NCBI GenBank assembly: GCA_017649745.1
Contig: JAGCGE010000108.1
Span: forward strand, 1 to 17,495
Length of the DNA: 17,495 bases
Origin: Clostridiales bacterium
GTDB lineage: Bacteria; Bacillota_A; Clostridia; Saccharofermentanales; Saccharofermentanaceae
Direction: 5' to 3'
How positions within the stretch are numbered: the first letter of the stretch is position 1; each line of letters begins with the position of its first letter. The notes under the pieces are model-generated. The model was not told where the DNA came from. It ran no database searches and saw only the letters and a program-made list of their open reading frames with translations. The position numbers were made by a program, and so were the translations under genes. This document shows positions 1-6,500 of this stretch, piece by piece.

Positions 1-23
1 CCCGTAAACACTAAGTCTACGGG
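1..23 (-). terminator. Hairpin just downstream of the tRNA-Ser gene, probable terminator
   Basis: The arms CCCGTA/TACGGG pair, and the stem extends inward by GAC/GTT (one G.U pair) to about 9 bp with a 5-nt loop. It starts three bases after the encoded CCA of the tRNA. Any U-tract would lie outside the window, so terminator function is inferred from position and stem strength. Confidence 0.5.
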
Positions 24-26
24 TCT

Positions 27-117
27 TGGCGGAGAAGGAGGGAGTCGAACCCTCGCGCGAGTTGCCCCGCCTAAAGCTTTAGCAAAGCCTCCCCTTCGGC
101 CTCTTGGGTACTTCTCC
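27..117 (-). tRNA. tRNA-Ser, anticodon GCU
   Basis: The minus strand folds as a class II tRNA. The acceptor arm GGAGAAG/CTTCTCC pairs fully, the discriminator is G and CCA is encoded. The T arm is GAGGG-TTCGACT-CCCTC, and a long variable arm with a GCG/CGC core is present, as expected for serine. The anticodon arm AGGCT-TTGCTAA-AGCTT places GCT in the anticodon, which reads AGC and AGU codons. Length is 91 nt with CCA. It stands alone, with its own promoter upstream and a hairpin downstream. Confidence 0.96.
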
Positions 118-155
118 GTGCCGAAATCACGTTCAATATCAACGCTCGAGAGTTA

Positions 156-164
156 ATTATATCA
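156..164 (-). promoter_or_regulatory. Extended -10 promoter of tRNA-Ser
   Basis: On the minus strand TGATATAAT (extended -10, TGnTATAAT) lies about 39 bases before the tRNA 5' end, giving a predicted start near 149 and a short 5' leader. No good -35 is seen at 17 bases, consistent with an extended -10 promoter. Confidence 0.55.
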
Positions 165-224
165 TATTTTCGAAAAGATAAAAGAGTAAATTTATATTCG
201 CTCTGAATAGGCAAAAACAGGCAT

Positions 225-259
225 AAAAAAGCACCGAAGTCTGTATAGAACTTCGGTGC
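225..259 (-). terminator. Rho-independent terminator of the DUF4214/PASTA protein gene
   Basis: A perfect 10-bp stem GCACCGAAGT/ACTTCGGTGC with a 9-nt loop is followed on the minus strand by six Ts. It lies 18 bases after the stop codon of the upstream minus-strand gene and separates it from the tRNA promoter. Confidence 0.93.
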
Positions 260-277
260 TCAGCTATTCAAAAACTA

Positions 278-2419
278 TCAGAATGGCAAGATGTCTGCTT
301 CAGTACATCTGTCTGTAAATTCAGCACTTCTTGTGAATCCCAAAACTACATCTTTGCGGGATGTGCCTTCCTTAAGAATTCCGATCCAGTATGTCTCACC
401 TTCACTCTCTGCTTCGCGGTTCATGAATGTCAAATAGAGACGATCAACGAATTCCTTGTCAGAAAGGTTTGCTTTAGTCAATTCCTCAGAAAGGAAGAAA
501 CTGAGACCAAGCTGTTCGCCTGTGATCTTCTTGGAAGTCAGCTGCTCTACCCAGTATGCTGCTCCGTCCTTGTCGGATTCTCTGCCTAAAGCAGTTGTAT
601 ACATTCTCTCAACGAAAGCGTTTACTCGCTCTGCTGTGAGTTCCTTATCTGTCTCTGTATTAGCTCCGGATTTGATTCCGTATTCCTTACATGTATCAGC
701 CCACTCCTTGGAGAAGATAAAGCCGTTTGCAACAGCTGTTCTGTCAGAAGTCTTGTTCTCGAGAAGACCTACCCAGTAATTCAAACCATCTGTGTCTGGA
801 TCTCTATCGAAAAATGCTTTGTAAAGAACAGTTACGAAATCCTTATCGGAAAGATTTTTGTCTGTGAATTCCTTACTAAAAATGAATCCCTGTGCTACTT
901 CGGCACCTGTACACTTAAGGGACTTGAGTTCCTTTGTCCAGAAAGCTGCACCATCTGCCTCAGAATCACGACCAAGAACTACATTGTAAAGACGCTCTAC
1001 GAAAGCACCGACTTTATCAGTAGTTTTTGTCTCTTCAGGCTCAGCTGTCTCAGGCTCAGTCTTTTCAGGTTCTGTTGTCTCAGTTGTAGCAGATGTAGGG
1101 TTATATCCCTCATAAACGTAGATCGTAACAGTCTTTGTATCCTCATCGATTACTGAACCTGATGCAGGATCCATGGATGCAACCAAAAGGTTCTTATCAG
1201 GATTGCTGTTATTTACCCAACCACGCTGAATAGTGATCGTAAGACCTGTCTTTCCGAAAAAGTCTGAAAGTGTCTTCTCAGCTTCTTCATAGTTCTTGCC
1301 TGTTACATCAGGAAGGAAATCAAAGTTCTTGTCACCTGTCTTAACTGAAGTTGCGGCTTTGCCGTTTGCATCAGCTACGAACATACCGATATCAACCATT
1401 TCATCAACATCTGAAGCAACTACTTTACCGTTCTCAGGAACGATGATCTTATCATCTACCTGAACAATTGCAGAAGAGTAGATCGCGATAGTATCAGCTT
1501 CAGCGATAACCTTAGAACCGGAAATAGTGAGTCTGTCATCAGAAGCGATCGCGTACATGCCGCCCTTAACGTTAGCTGAGCAGTTCTTAAGATCAACATC
1601 TTCAGAACCGAAAACAGCCACGATGTTGCTCGTAACATTCAATGTAGTGTTGTCAAAAGCGATCTCATCAGCGTAGATACCGCAGTTATACTTTGGCTGA
1701 TCTCCTCTTTTTGCACCAGTCTGCTTAGCTGTTACAGTACAATCCTTGAAAGATGCAGTGTCATTACATGAAATAGCTGTGCTGGTGGAAGAAACATCAA
1801 CATTTGCATTATCATAAACTTCGATAGTATCCGCACTGATACCGAGAGCACCGCCTGATACACTTAACTTAGTTCCCTTGAGTTCAACCTGAGAAAGGCT
1901 TGCAAAACCTACACCCTGATCTGCATTGTTGAGCGTAATATCAACTGCTGCACCCGGAAGGTCGATTATCGGACTTTCGATTCCGACTGACTCTGCATCG
2001 ATCTCGATAACAGTGCCTGCATTAGGTGTGTAAAGTGTATTGGAAAAAATACCTACCTCAACTCCGGAGATCTCTACGGATCCGTCGATCTTAAGATCGT
2101 ACTCTGAATGGATACCCTCAACACGCATATTTTTTGTATTTCCGAGATAAGCGTGCTCCATTCCCTTTGTGATCTTAACATCTTTGAGACTCAAGATACC
2201 TGTTTCAGGATCATACTTTGCCAATCCTGTGTTGTTCTCGTCACCCTTAAGGATATCGTCTTTGTTATCCGAAGTGACCTCTGTTGTTCCAACCCAAATA
2301 CCGTAACTGTTTCCTGCGGCTCTGACATCAGCATCAGCAAAATACGGTACTGACGCAAGGCTAATTGTCACAGCCAAAACAGAGGCAAGACCGATCAACG
2401 GCTGCTTCATTTCTCTCAT
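278..2419 (-). CDS. Exported surface protein with beta-rich body, PASTA-like domain and DUF4214 repeats
   Basis: This 713-residue protein starts with a Sec signal peptide (residues 1 to about 35, likely cleavage after an Ala near 30-35, no lipobox). Residues 37-365 are rich in short beta strands with repeats such as LKDVKI, VEISGVEVGI and LTISGSKV, suggesting a parallel beta-helix-like body. Residues about 366-437 resemble a PASTA domain (FLPDVTGKNYEEAEKTL, then MDPASGSVIDEDTKTVTIYV). Residues 438-468 are a Thr/Glu/Pro linker. Two DUF4214 units follow (about 469-585 and 597-713), each with two FVxRLYxxxLGRxxDxxGxxYW segments. The start is chosen because GGAG lies 7 bases before it. PASTA domains are known to bind peptidoglycan or beta-lactams, so a cell-wall location is inferred. 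The neighbour upstream is an amidase with the same DUF4214 repeats. No enzyme motif is seen; its exact role is unknown. Confidence 0.85.
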   Translation of the reverse strand: MREMKQPLIGLASVLAVTISLASVPYFADADVRAAGNSYGIWVGTTEVTSDNKDDILKGDENNTGLAKYDPETGILSLKDVKITKGMEHAYLGNTKNMRVEGIHSEYDLKIDGSVEISGVEVGIFSNTLYTPNAGTVIEIDAESVGIESPIIDLPGAAVDITLNNADQGVGFASLSQVELKGTKLSVSGGALGISADTIEVYDNANVDVSSTSTAISCNDTASFKDCTVTAKQTGAKRGDQPKYNCGIYADEIAFDNTTLNVTSNIVAVFGSEDVDLKNCSANVKGGMYAIASDDRLTISGSKVIAEADTIAIYSSAIVQVDDKIIVPENGKVVASDVDEMVDIGMFVADANGKAATSVKTGDKNFDFLPDVTGKNYEEAEKTLSDFFGKTGLTITIQRGWVNNSNPDKNLLVASMDPASGSVIDEDTKTVTIYVYEGYNPTSATTETTEPEKTEPETAEPEETKTTDKVGAFVERLYNVVLGRDSEADGAAFWTKELKSLKCTGAEVAQGFIFSKEFTDKNLSDKDFVTVLYKAFFDRDPDTDGLNYWVGLLENKTSDRTAVANGFIFSKEWADTCKEYGIKSGANTETDKELTAERVNAFVERMYTTALGRESDKDGAAYWVEQLTSKKITGEQLGLSFFLSEELTKANLSDKEFVDRLYLTFMNREAESEGETYWIGILKEGTSRKDVVLGFTRSAEFTDRCTEADILPF

Positions 2420-2446
2420 ATCATTTCTCCTTTTGTTTATGTTTTA

Positions 2447-2463
2447 TTTCGAAAAGCTCGAAA
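2447..2463 (-). promoter_or_regulatory. Small inverted repeat at the 5' end of the DUF4214/PASTA transcript
   Basis: TTTCGA and TCGAAA form a 6-bp inverted repeat with a 5-nt loop. It sits at the predicted transcription start, upstream of the ribosome binding site. It could stabilise the 5' end of the mRNA or bind a regulator; neither is shown. Confidence 0.3.
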
Positions 2464-2470
2464 CGCCTTC

Positions 2471-2499
2471 ATTCTATCAACATAAAAAAACTGTGTAAA
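2471..2499 (-). promoter_or_regulatory. SigA-type promoter of the DUF4214/PASTA gene
   Basis: On the minus strand TTTACA (-35, 2494-2499), a 17-base spacer and TAGAAT (-10, 2471-2476) form a near-consensus vegetative promoter. The predicted start is near 2464, giving a leader of about 45 bases. The gene therefore need not depend on the amidase promoter. Confidence 0.75.
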
Positions 2500-2522
2500 C
2501 ATTAAAAATAATAAAATATGCA

Positions 2523-2543
2523 TCAATTTCCGAATTCCCTCAT
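2523..2543 (-). other. Six-codon open frame with strong ribosome binding site (decayed or duplicated gene start)
   Basis: AAAAGGAG is followed by ATG and only six codons (MREFGN) before TGA. The 27 bases at 2532-2558 match the start region of the DUF4214/PASTA gene (2408-2434, MREM...) at 22 positions, covering the ribosome binding site, start codon and first codons. It lies upstream of that gene's promoter, in the gap after the amidase gene. It may be the remnant of a duplicated gene start or a leader peptide; it may also be chance. Confidence 0.3.
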
Positions 2544-2583
2544 TTCAGTTCTCCTTTTATTTCTCTCAGAAGAACCTTACATC

Positions 2584-2622
2584 CCACACGTGATTTTAGA
2601 TTTAGTCATTTTTTATGTGTGG
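2584..2622. repeat. Inverted repeat downstream of the amidase gene
   Basis: CCACACGT and ATGTGTGG can pair over 8 positions including one G.U, around a 23-nt AT-rich loop. It begins 18 bases after the amidase stop codon. It lacks a U-tract on the minus strand, so it is not a standard terminator, but it may stabilise the transcript end. Confidence 0.25.
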
Positions 2623-2639
2623 TAGAATTGCGGTTTTTC

Positions 2640-4130
2640 TTACTCGAAAAATTCATCGATACCGTCAGCCAGTCCCTTGACCATCTTCACCTGGAACTCA
2701 GGGTCCGCCATCTTAAGATCGTCAGACTGATTCGTCATAAATCCCATCTCGAAAAGAACACACGGAACCGTGCTCCAGTTATTGCCCGTCATGTCATCCT
2801 GCTCGGAAACACCGCGATTGCGGATGCCTGTCTCACGGCAATAATTCGAGATGAGGCAGTCAGCGAGTTTACGAGAACCGTCATATGAACCCGGATTCCA
2901 TGGGTTATTACGAGTGATGCAGATAGCGACTGCGCCGTTAGCTGAAGAAGATGAGAGAGCATCCGCATGGATCCTTACCGAGATATCAGCGCCCTCGTTA
3001 GCGATCTTCGCACGGGTTACACAATCTACAGGAGTATTGTTATCGTATCTTGTCATGATCACCTCATATCCCCTGCTCTCGAGCTCAGCCTTAAGCTGGT
3101 TGGATATGATCATTGTAAGCTCGTATTCCTTAAGTCCGCTCCATCTGCCGTAAGTTCCTGATGCATCAGCTGCCTTCATGCTGGATGAACCCGGACCAAG
3201 AGGAACTACGCCTGAAGCAACAACAGAAGAGTGACCAGGATCGATACAGACTACCTTACCTTTAGATCTCTTCTCGACTTCTCCTCTGGTAATACCGTAA
3301 GATTCACAGATAGATAAGAACTCATCGGAATCAGCGAAGCCAAGGAAGACGTCTTTTCGAAGAGCACCATTCTGAAGTTGATCTGACCAGAAGCTTATGC
3401 CGTCATCGTCGCCGCCTCTTCCCATAAGAGTTCTGTAGAGGTCGTCCACGTATTTATCATCAGCAACTTTCTTGTCGGCATATTCCTTGCAGAGGAAAAA
3501 CTCACCTGCAACTTCCTTACCTGTCATCGTTCCGTTCAGAAGATTGGTCGTCCAGTATGTAAGACCCTCTGTGTCGCAGTCACGACCGAGAACGATCGAG
3601 TAGAGCCTGTTGATGAAAAGATTGACCTTTACGGTGGAATACATGTCCTTATCAGGATAGAAATCGCCTCTGATGATGTTATAGTTTTCGCAGATATTAG
3701 TAAATTCAGGAGACAGAGAGAAGCCTCCGAAGATGTCGTTTCTAGCTTTTTTCGAGCCGTTCAGGGAAGTCTGATCCTTAAGAACGCCTACCCAGTATGA
3801 CTTACCGTCAGCGTCACTGTCGCGGCCGAGGATAGCCTTATAGAGATCTTCTATGTATTCTTCGTCTGTCTTGTTCTTGGAAGTATATTCCTCACTCGTG
3901 AAAAAGCCGTATGCCGTGCAGATACCGGTGTTCCTCTTAGCACTAAGGTCTCCGCTCCAGAATTTAAGTCCGTCGTCATCACACTCACGGCCAAGGACCA
4001 GAGTGTATAGCCTTTTGACAAAATCATCAACGCTGCCGTCGGCTCTCGAAGAAGCCGGAGCAAATGTCATGAGCAAGGCTGCACACATTAATCCTGCGAA
4101 AAGTTTTTTTATTGAAGACGTTATATTCAT
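2640..4130 (-). CDS. Exported N-acetylmuramoyl-L-alanine amidase with N-terminal DUF4214 repeats
   Basis: This 496-residue zinc amidase (Amidase_3 family) cuts the bond between N-acetylmuramic acid and the stem peptide in peptidoglycan. Residues 1-30 are a signal peptide ending near SSRA. Four DUF4214 segments with the LYxxxLGR..D.DG...(Y/F)W motif occupy about 33-285. The catalytic domain is about 290-496: zinc ligands H300 (DPGH), E335 (LKEYEL) and H388 (RIHAD), and catalytic E461 (LFEMGF). All key residues are present. The start has GAGGAG 9 bases upstream. The DUF4214 part probably positions the enzyme at the wall, an inference; the family has no settled function. The gene is divergent from a transporter and followed on the same strand by the PASTA/DUF4214 gene after 220 bases, where a second promoter lies. 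A role in wall turnover or daughter cell separation is plausible. Confidence 0.93.
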   Translation of the reverse strand: MNITSSIKKLFAGLMCAALLMTFAPASSRADGSVDDFVKRLYTLVLGRECDDDGLKFWSGDLSAKRNTGICTAYGFFTSEEYTSKNKTDEEYIEDLYKAILGRDSDADGKSYWVGVLKDQTSLNGSKKARNDIFGGFSLSPEFTNICENYNIIRGDFYPDKDMYSTVKVNLFINRLYSIVLGRDCDTEGLTYWTTNLLNGTMTGKEVAGEFFLCKEYADKKVADDKYVDDLYRTLMGRGGDDDGISFWSDQLQNGALRKDVFLGFADSDEFLSICESYGITRGEVEKRSKGKVVCIDPGHSSVVASGVVPLGPGSSSMKAADASGTYGRWSGLKEYELTMIISNQLKAELESRGYEVIMTRYDNNTPVDCVTRAKIANEGADISVRIHADALSSSSANGAVAICITRNNPWNPGSYDGSRKLADCLISNYCRETGIRNRGVSEQDDMTGNNWSTVPCVLFEMGFMTNQSDDLKMADPEFQVKMVKGLADGIDEFFE

Positions 4131-4163
4131 GGGGCGAATCTCCTCATTTTTTTAGATTATTTT

Positions 4164-4169
4164 ATTATA
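4164..4169 (-). promoter_or_regulatory. -10 element of the amidase gene
   Basis: On the minus strand TATAAT occurs 34 bases before the ATG. The 17-base position for a -35 reads TAGCAG, which is poor, so only the -10 is called. The promoter lies almost back-to-back with that of the divergent transporter. Confidence 0.45.
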
Positions 4170-4187
4170 CAAGACCTCTTACCCGTC

Positions 4188-4196
4188 TGCTATAAT
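4188..4196 (+). promoter_or_regulatory. Extended -10 promoter of the transporter gene, very short leader
   Basis: TGCTATAAT (extended -10) ends 19 bases before the start codon. Transcription would begin near 4203, just before the GGAGGG ribosome binding site (4204-4209), so the leader would be only about 13 bases. No good -35 is seen. Confidence 0.5.
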
Positions 4197-4215
4197 CACC
4201 CCCGGAGGGATCAAA

Positions 4216-5361
4216 ATGCGACATATTCTAAGCAGCATCAAGAACAATGCGGTTCTTTATCTGTCAGGTCTTCTGGCTTTCATATCATGCTTTATCATAA
4301 GACCAGATAAGGAGTATCCGGGCTACATCAACGTAAGAGTTCTCTCTATCCTTTTCTGCCTCATGCTGATAGTCGCAGCTTTGGTAAGGATCGGCACATT
4401 CGATATCCTCACGGGAAAGCTCCTTAAGAAGATCAGTTCGATCAGAGGCATCGCTCTCCTATTGACTGTCTTGTCGTTTTTCATGAGCATGTTCCTGACA
4501 AACGACGTTACTCTTGTAACTCTGGTTCCGTTCGCGATCATGGTCCTCGAGCCGTTCGATCTACCGCGTAAGCTCATGTATACTCTCATCACCATGACGG
4601 TAGCAGCTAACCTCGGCAGTATGCTGACACCTATCGGCAATCCGCAGAACCTCTATCTTTATTCAGAATACAACCTCGGTCTTGGAGAGTTCCTTCTCCT
4701 TATGCTGCCTTATTCGGCCCTCTCACTCGTCATCGTTGTATTTTTAGTATTTCTCCTTGTCCGTAACGGCAAAAGCGAAAATAAGCCGATCTCGCGCGAA
4801 TTAAAGGCACTCCCGAAGGCAAAGCTCATTATCTACATTCTCCTCTTCGTTCTTAATATCCTGACAGTTGCAGGATACGTTCATTTCCTGATCTCCTTTG
4901 CAGTTACTTCGATCGCTCTTATCATCATGGATCGAAAAGCATTCAAGAACGTTGACTACCAGCTTCTTTTAACCTTTGTATTCTTCTTCATCCTCACAGG
5001 TAACATCGGAAGGATGACAGCTATTACAGATGCTCTATCAGGTCTTGTATCAAAGCACCCGATCCCTGCAGCTGTTCTTTCATCACAGATAATCAGTAAT
5101 GTCCCTGCCGCAATGCTCCTTTCAGCATTCACTGATAACGGCAAGGCTCTCGTTATAGGAACTAACCTTGGCGGCCTTGGAACTCTTATCGCTAGCATGG
5201 CTAGTCTCATCACATATAAGTTCCACAGCGCCCTTGCCTACAAGTATTCCCTCAAAAACCAAAAAAGCGGCAGTTACCTGCTCGCTTTTTCGATAATTAA
5301 CATTGTTACATTAGTCGTACTTTACGGCTTTTACTTGCTGTTGGAGACATTGCCGTCCTGA
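4216..5361 (+). CDS. Integral membrane anion transporter, ArsB/SLC13-like (ion transporter superfamily)
   Basis: This 381-residue protein has about ten hydrophobic segments and no signal peptide. Two pseudo-symmetric signature motifs of the ArsB/NhaD/SLC13/YbiR group are visible: LTNDVTLVTLVPFA (94-107) followed by LTPIGNPQN (137-145), and SQIISNVPAAM (290-300) followed by GTNLGGLGTLIASM (315-328). Such pairs form the helix-loop substrate sites in this superfamily. The substrate cannot be told; dicarboxylate, citrate-like anions or another anion are possible. There is no arsenic operon partner (no ArsR, ArsC or ArsA), so arsenite export is not supported. Length is shorter than typical SLC13 and closer to YbiR-type proteins. 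GGAGGG lies 6 bases before ATG. The last 31 bases overlap the end of the convergent lipoprotein gene, so no separate terminator fits between them. Confidence 0.85.
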   Translation: MRHILSSIKNNAVLYLSGLLAFISCFIIRPDKEYPGYINVRVLSILFCLMLIVAALVRIGTFDILTGKLLKKISSIRGIALLLTVLSFFMSMFLTNDVTLVTLVPFAIMVLEPFDLPRKLMYTLITMTVAANLGSMLTPIGNPQNLYLYSEYNLGLGEFLLLMLPYSALSLVIVVFLVFLLVRNGKSENKPISRELKALPKAKLIIYILLFVLNILTVAGYVHFLISFAVTSIALIIMDRKAFKNVDYQLLLTFVFFFILTGNIGRMTAITDALSGLVSKHPIPAAVLSSQIISNVPAAMLLSAFTDNGKALVIGTNLGGLGTLIASMASLITYKFHSALAYKYSLKNQKSGSYLLAFSIINIVTLVVLYGFYLLLETLPS

Positions 5362-6368
5362 TCGATAAAGACATCGTAGTATTCTTCCGACTCAATGATA
5401 TAGGTTGTAAGTCCGTAGCATCTGTATACTGTACCGTCTAACGGGAGCGTATCCTTAAGGACAAGCTCGCCATCCTTATAGTCATAAAGTTCGATAACCT
5501 TATCGTCTTCATTTCTATGAGCGATAAAAAGAGCGTATTTGTCATTTTCACCCTTTATTTCCAATCCGATAACAGCATCGTCTCCAAAATTTATGCAATC
5601 AACTTTGCAGCCGAATGACCACGAATTACAATCAAGATCCCAGATCTCGTTATAGAAGCTCGCTCCGCCTCCGGAACACACCTTCGAGATAAGATAGAGA
5701 TTATCCTTTTTTCCAAGGAACATAGCCATGTTCTTATTGATGTTCTCGTTGGAGAGGGTATATTCGTAATCATCTTCAATGTATCCTACACCTCTCTCCT
5801 CCAGGATAGTCTCCAGAGAATAAGATGCGTCATCATAGAACTCGGATTCAGGTTCACCTGCAATACTCAGGATATCGCTGTTATCGAGGATCTCCTTAGT
5901 ATCAACATCGAACGTGTAACATAAGAGATCAAGCCATTCGTAATCGCATCCGGTATAGACAACAAGTGAATATCTTCTGCTGTCAGCCTTGATAAAGGTA
6001 TATCCGGCTGTAATTACATCTTCCTTATTCACCAGCTCGTCGATCTCCTTATTAGCCTTTTCGAAATCGTCACCCTCGAGAAGGAAATGAGGATAAACCT
6101 TGTAACCGTCACGTGAAGCACTTATGTAGTCATTGATCTTAAGATCCTTAAACTCTGTCTCCTGCTCGAAAACAGGTGCCGGTGTCGGTGTCGGTGTAGC
6201 TTCTGTCGTAGCCTCTGTAGTGGCTTCCGTCTGCTCGATAGTCGTCTCAACAACAGTTGTCTCAGTTGCAGCTGTTGTCTCTGTCGTATCTTCTGTAGTA
6301 TCTTTGTTGCAGCCTCCGAGCGCCAGAGTCGCGATCAGCAGCAACGATAAGTACTTTGCTTTTTTCAT
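5331..6368 (-). CDS. Lipoprotein with Thr/Glu-rich linker, function unknown
   Basis: This 345-residue protein has a lipoprotein signal peptide with lipobox LGGC (Cys20), so it should be anchored to the outer face of the membrane. Residues 21-58 are almost pure Thr, Glu and Ala (TTEATTEATTEA type), then TPTPTPAP, a flexible spacer that would hold the folded part away from the membrane. Residues about 70-345 have alternating beta strands and acidic turns; no known family or catalytic motif is recognised. The low-complexity spacer is also repetitive at DNA level (GGTGTC-type repeats at 6178-6200 on the plus strand). AGGGAG lies 8 bases before the ATG. The 3' end overlaps the transporter gene by 31 bases tail to tail. 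It is divergent from the solute-binding lipoprotein gene. Confidence 0.8.
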   Translation of the reverse strand: MKKAKYLSLLLIATLALGGCNKDTTEDTTETTAATETTVVETTIEQTEATTEATTEATPTPTPAPVFEQETEFKDLKINDYISASRDGYKVYPHFLLEGDDFEKANKEIDELVNKEDVITAGYTFIKADSRRYSLVVYTGCDYEWLDLLCYTFDVDTKEILDNSDILSIAGEPESEFYDDASYSLETILEERGVGYIEDDYEYTLSNENINKNMAMFLGKKDNLYLISKVCSGGGASFYNEIWDLDCNSWSFGCKVDCINFGDDAVIGLEIKGENDKYALFIAHRNEDDKVIELYDYKDGELVLKDTLPLDGTVYRCYGLTTYIIESEEYYDVFIDQDGNVSNSK

Positions 6369-6402
6369 AATGCAATCTCCCTTTCGGTTTTAAGATAAAG
6401 CA

Positions 6403-6411
6403 AGTATATCA
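6403..6411 (-). promoter_or_regulatory. Extended -10 promoter of the Thr-rich lipoprotein gene
   Basis: On the minus strand TGATATACT (TGn plus TATACT) lies 34 bases before the start codon. A 6-bp inverted repeat TTACAT/ATGTAA with a 7-base gap (6415-6433) sits just upstream over the -35 position and could be an operator. Confidence 0.45.
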
Positions 6412-6457
6412 CTATTACATTACGAAAATGTAAGAGAGAAAAACTCTTCGGAGAATA

Positions 6458-6463
6458 TATAAT
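6458..6463 (+). promoter_or_regulatory. Possible -10 of the solute-binding lipoprotein gene
   Basis: TATAAT lies 37 bases before the chosen ATG, giving a start near 6470. No -35 of quality is seen at 16-18 bases upstream, so the call is weak. Confidence 0.35.
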
Positions 6464-6500
6464 TAATTTGAGAAAACAATCTATGATCGAGGGGAAGACT

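Noticed and set aside
4216..5361. Transporter as an arsenite efflux pump
   Set aside because: The ArsB-like motifs are shared by the whole superfamily, and no ArsR, ArsC, ArsA or arsenic-type operator is near.
6178..6260. GT-rich short repeats as a CRISPR-like or mobile repeat
   Set aside because: They encode the Thr/Glu/Pro spacer of the lipoprotein in frame; there is no unit-spacer pattern.
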